Part shown: positions 61,688 through 64,000 of the stretch, piece after piece | How the letters are laid out: every line of letters starts with the position of its first letter | Position numbering within the stretch: the first letter of the stretch is position 1 | NCBI RefSeq assembly: GCF_042847215.1 | Contig: NZ_AP031500.1 | Span: forward strand, 868,001 to 932,000 | DNA: 64,000 nt | Origin: Gilvimarinus japonicus | GTDB lineage: Bacteria > Pseudomonadota > Gammaproteobacteria > Pseudomonadales > Cellvibrionaceae | Direction: 5' to 3' | The notes under the pieces: generated by a model | What the model was told of the DNA's origin: nothing | The model's database searches: none | What the model saw: only the letters and a program-made list of their open reading frames with translations | Program-made: the position numbers and the translations under genes

Positions 61688-62845
61688 CTAGGTGCGGTTG
61701 ACTTCGAGGTTATCTGGTCGCTCGCCCACTGTGACATCTATCTCCAGCTCTTCCGGCAGCGAGCCGTTGGTGTGAGGGCGCAATACCCGTACGCTGACGA
61801 CGGTGCCCGGCGCCAAATCGGCCACCTCTTTTAGCCCTTGGCGCTCATTGCCAATGGGTTGATTGTTGATGTGGGTAATCACATCGTTGGGGCGAATGCC
61901 GGCGATGTGTGCGGGGTTGTTTAAAAAGACATTCGTGACCCGCAGGCCGCTGACGTTTTTTAATCCCAGTGCGGTGATGGCGGCGGGCGTTAAACGCTCG
62001 GCGTCGAGACCGAGCCAGCCGCGCACGACACGTCCGTACTTAATAATATCCTTTAGTGATTTCATGGCATCGTCCGCGGGTACGGCAAAGCCAATGCCGA
62101 CGGTATCGAAGATAATCGCGGCGTTAATGCCGAGTAAATTACCGTGGGTGTCGATCAGCGCGCCGCCCGAGTTGCCGGGATTGATCGCGGCATCGGTTTG
62201 GATGTAGTTCTCGTAGCTGCTGATGCCTAAGCCGTAGCGGCTAAGCGCGCTAATGATACCCTGAGTGACGGTTTGACCGACCCCGAAAGGGTTGCCAATC
62301 GCGAGCACGACATCGCCCACGCGCGCCTGATTGGGGTTGCCGATATTAATGGGGGTAAGGTTGTCTAGCTCGATTTTTAGTACTGCCAGATCACTGCCGG
62401 GATCGTTGCCAATAAATGTAGCGCCCGCGCGGCGGCCATCGTGCAGCAGTACTAAAATCTCGTCCGCGCCTTCGATGACGTGGTTGTTGGTCAGCAAATA
62501 GCCCTCGGGGCTGACAATAACGCCAGAACCCAGCGCCGACTTAACTCGCTCTTGCTGGCCAGAATTGCGAAACAGTTTTTCGTACAGGGGGTGGTCGGCG
62601 AGTGGGTGGCGACGAGTTTCGATGACTTTTCGCGAGTAAATGTTTACAACCGATGACGCCGCTTGGTCGACCGCGTGGGCGTAAGACAGGTTGGCAAAGG
62701 CATTATCGCTTTGGGGGGCAGCTCTGGCCGGTAGCTGCCAGCTTTGCGGGCGTAGCTCGGGCACGGTGAGTAGCAAAATTAAAGCGGCAACCAAGCCGAT
62801 CATGACGGGCCAGGCAAAAAAGCTCAGCAGGCGGCTCGGGGACAT
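61688..62845 (-). CDS. DegS/AlgW-like periplasmic serine protease
   Basis: S1C-family protease of 385 residues anchored by an N-terminal membrane segment (about 11-29). The catalytic triad is H122 (TNNHVIEG), D152 (GSDLAVLK) and S226 (NPGNSGGAL); one PDZ domain follows (about 265-365). The one-PDZ layout with an anchor matches DegS/AlgW, which senses misfolded porins and starts cleavage of the anti-sigma factor RseA/MucA. It is convergent with hisD. A soluble HtrA role is less likely because of the anchor and the single PDZ. Confidence 0.94.
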   Translation of the reverse strand: MSPSRLLSFFAWPVMIGLVAALILLLTVPELRPQSWQLPARAAPQSDNAFANLSYAHAVDQAASSVVNIYSRKVIETRRHPLADHPLYEKLFRNSGQQERVKSALGSGVIVSPEGYLLTNNHVIEGADEILVLLHDGRRAGATFIGNDPGSDLAVLKIELDNLTPINIGNPNQARVGDVVLAIGNPFGVGQTVTQGIISALSRYGLGISSYENYIQTDAAINPGNSGGALIDTHGNLLGINAAIIFDTVGIGFAVPADDAMKSLKDIIKYGRVVRGWLGLDAERLTPAAITALGLKNVSGLRVTNVFLNNPAHIAGIRPNDVITHINNQPIGNERQGLKEVADLAPGTVVSVRVLRPHTNGSLPEELEIDVTVGERPDNLEVNRT

Positions 62846-62877
62846 GCAATCTCCTCTTGGTGGCGCACGGGCGCCTG

Positions 62878-63369
62878 TTAGCGCTCTGGCGCGGGGTAGG
62901 GCTCGGGAGTTTTGCTGTCGTCGGAGGTGCTGTTGCCTTGCTCATCCAAGCCGTACTCTTCGCTCAGAGTCGGTTTGCGGCCTTGGCGCTTAGGGGCCCA
63001 GTCGCGCGGCGCCTGAATTTGTTGCTCGTGCAGGGTGTGTGACTTGTTGCCCGGCAATTGGTGGTCGGCATCGGCCAGCAGTTGTCGGCTGATTTCCGGT
63101 GTGCTTAATGTTAACGCGCTGCTGGCTAGGTGCTCGTGCATGTCTCGGTAGCTTTCGTTTAAGCTTTTTACCAGCTCAGTGGTGCGGGCAAAGTGGTCGG
63201 TCACATCGCGCTGATAGTTGTTGAGTGCCTCTTCGGCATCAATTAGGCGTTTTTCCATATCGGCATTGCGCGAGCCGCCTGAGCGACCACGAGAAAAAAT
63301 ATAACCGCTAAAGCAGCCTACAAATAGGGCGATAAGGGCGCTAATAACGACGGTGGTGAGTGAAAACAC
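62878..63369 (-). CDS. zapG: ZapG/YhcB (DUF1043) envelope protein
   Basis: Bitopic protein of 163 residues with an N-terminal membrane segment at about 5-25, a cytoplasmic coiled coil (about 38-85, including EKRLIDAEEALNNYQRDV) and a disordered tail. YhcB/ZapG links divisome and envelope synthesis in E. coli. It lies 32 bases upstream of the DegS-like gene on the same strand, the same neighbourhood as in E. coli and Pseudomonas. Confidence 0.92.
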   Translation of the reverse strand: MFSLTTVVISALIALFVGCFSGYIFSRGRSGGSRNADMEKRLIDAEEALNNYQRDVTDHFARTTELVKSLNESYRDMHEHLASSALTLSTPEISRQLLADADHQLPGNKSHTLHEQQIQAPRDWAPKRQGRKPTLSEEYGLDEQGNSTSDDSKTPEPYPAPER

Positions 63370-63521
63370 AACAGCTCTCCTGAACTTGCCGAATAAAAGA
63401 GTCGTGGGCCTTGGCGTGCAAAACCCACCTTACAGTCGGTATTATACGGCCTTTTACGCTTCAACGTGAGGTGCACAGTGGCACCACAGCGAAAAAATTG
63501 TCTGTAGGGTGAATTGAGTTT

Positions 63522-64000
63522 ATGACCAGCGATTTATTTGAGTCTGATCGAGTGCTGTTGCTAGCCGGCCCGGTGGGTGCCCTGGAGGTTTCCGTCAGCT
63601 TGGCGAGCGCCGCTAAGGCGGTAATGCCCGCAAATGCTGTGGCCATTGTCTGTCATCCGCACCCGCTGCATGGCGGCACTATGGATAATAAAGTGGTGAC
63701 TACCCTGATGCGTACTTATCGTGACCTTGGGGCGGCCGTTGTGCGGTTTAATTTTCGCGGTGTGGGGGCGAGTGAGGGTGAGTACGCCGAAGGTGTGGGT
63801 GAGGTGGATGACTTGCTAGCGGTTATAGCGGAGGTACAGCGTCATCGTCCGGGTGCGCCTTTGTACCTGGCGGGTTTTTCGTTTGGCGCGGCGGCGGTGG
63901 CGAAGGCTTGCGCCACAGTGACGCCGGTCCGGCATGTGGCGTTAGTGGCGCCGCCAGTACCGCGTTACCAGTTGGCCGATATTAAAGGTGTTAAGGCGCC
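63522..64000 (+). CDS. Alpha/beta hydrolase, partial (cut by window end)
   Basis: The frame starts at ATG 63522 (MTSDLFESDRVLL) and is open to the window end, so only the first 159 residues are seen. Landmarks are HPHPLHGGTMDNKVV, the RFNFRGVGASEGEY oxyanion region and the nucleophile elbow AGFSFGAAA with the presumed catalytic serine. The acid and histidine of the triad would lie beyond the window. A gene of this family follows yhcB in Pseudomonas. The substrate is unknown. Confidence 0.88.
   Translation, partial: MTSDLFESDRVLLLAGPVGALEVSVSLASAAKAVMPANAVAIVCHPHPLHGGTMDNKVVTTLMRTYRDLGAAVVRFNFRGVGASEGEYAEGVGEVDDLLAVIAEVQRHRPGAPLYLAGFSFGAAAVAKACATVTPVRHVALVAPPVPRYQLADIKGVKA

Noticed and set aside
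1..64000. CRISPR arrays, insertion sequences, prophage or toxin-antitoxin modules
   Set aside because: No regularly spaced repeats, transposase, integrase or phage genes were seen; nearly every base belongs to conserved housekeeping genes.

Overview
This window is a housekeeping chromosomal segment of a Gram-negative gammaproteobacterium. Gene order is very close to Pseudomonas (cell-wall/division cluster, lpxC-secA, pilBCD/pilA, nadC-ampDE, gatCAB/mreBCD, rpoN-lpt-kds, murA-hisGD-algW-like), but the details (a MutT-ThiE fusion, a bare mlaC, short-form HisG, moderate GC of roughly 50-55%) suggest a marine or soil Cellvibrionales-type genus rather than Pseudomonas itself. That placement is an inference from synteny and was not tested by phylogeny. 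I see no IS element, prophage, CRISPR array, rRNA or tRNA.

Layout. 1-16629 (+): the division and cell-wall cluster, from the last codons of rsmH through ftsL-ftsI-murE-murF-mraY-murD-ftsW-murG-murC-ddlB-ftsQ-ftsA-ftsZ to lpxC. Most junctions overlap or nearly touch, so it reads as one long operon ended by hairpins. 16936-22862 (+): an M23 envelope peptidase, secA, argJ and a Nudix-ThiE fusion. 22916-27607 (-): pilB-pilC-pilD-coaE-yacG. 27929-29178 (+): pilA behind a near-consensus sigma54 promoter, then a TfpZ-type pilin accessory gene. 29311-30174 (-): nadC. 30446-34884 (+): a DUF1631 gene, ampD, ampE, yajQ. 34907-39238 (-): gatC-gatA-gatB, a PA4642-family gene, cysZ. 39683-48377 (+): mreB-mreC-mreD-maf-rng-yhdP. 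48402-57140 (-): calcium/sodium antiporter, kdsD, kdsC, lptC, lptA, lptB, rpoN, hpf, ptsN, rapZ, ptsO, yjgA (listed roughly 5' to 3' of that strand). 57410-61641 (+): mlaC, ibaG, murA, hisG, hisD. 61688-63369 (-): a DegS/AlgW-like protease and zapG. 63522-64000 (+): the start of an alpha/beta hydrolase cut by the window end.

Together these genes make UDP-MurNAc-pentapeptide and lipid II (murA, murC-F, mraY, murG, ddlB), polymerise and crosslink septal wall (ftsW, ftsI), build the divisome (ftsL/Q/A/Z, zapG), elongate the cell (mreBCD), recycle wall fragments (ampD), commit to and transport LPS (lpxC, kdsC/D, lptABC), secrete proteins (secA) and assemble type IV pili. rpoN lies in the same window as the pilA promoter it is expected to serve.

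No large unknown system is evident. The most unusual points are an apparent ATT initiation codon for mreC, an SSQ replacement of the SxN motif in FtsI, a six-codon leader ORF that overlaps the start of the M23 gene, an mlaC without mlaFEDB, a 28-nt perfect palindrome before ampD, and a low-GC pilA/tfpZ cassette with TGTC-type repeats upstream of its sigma54 promoter.
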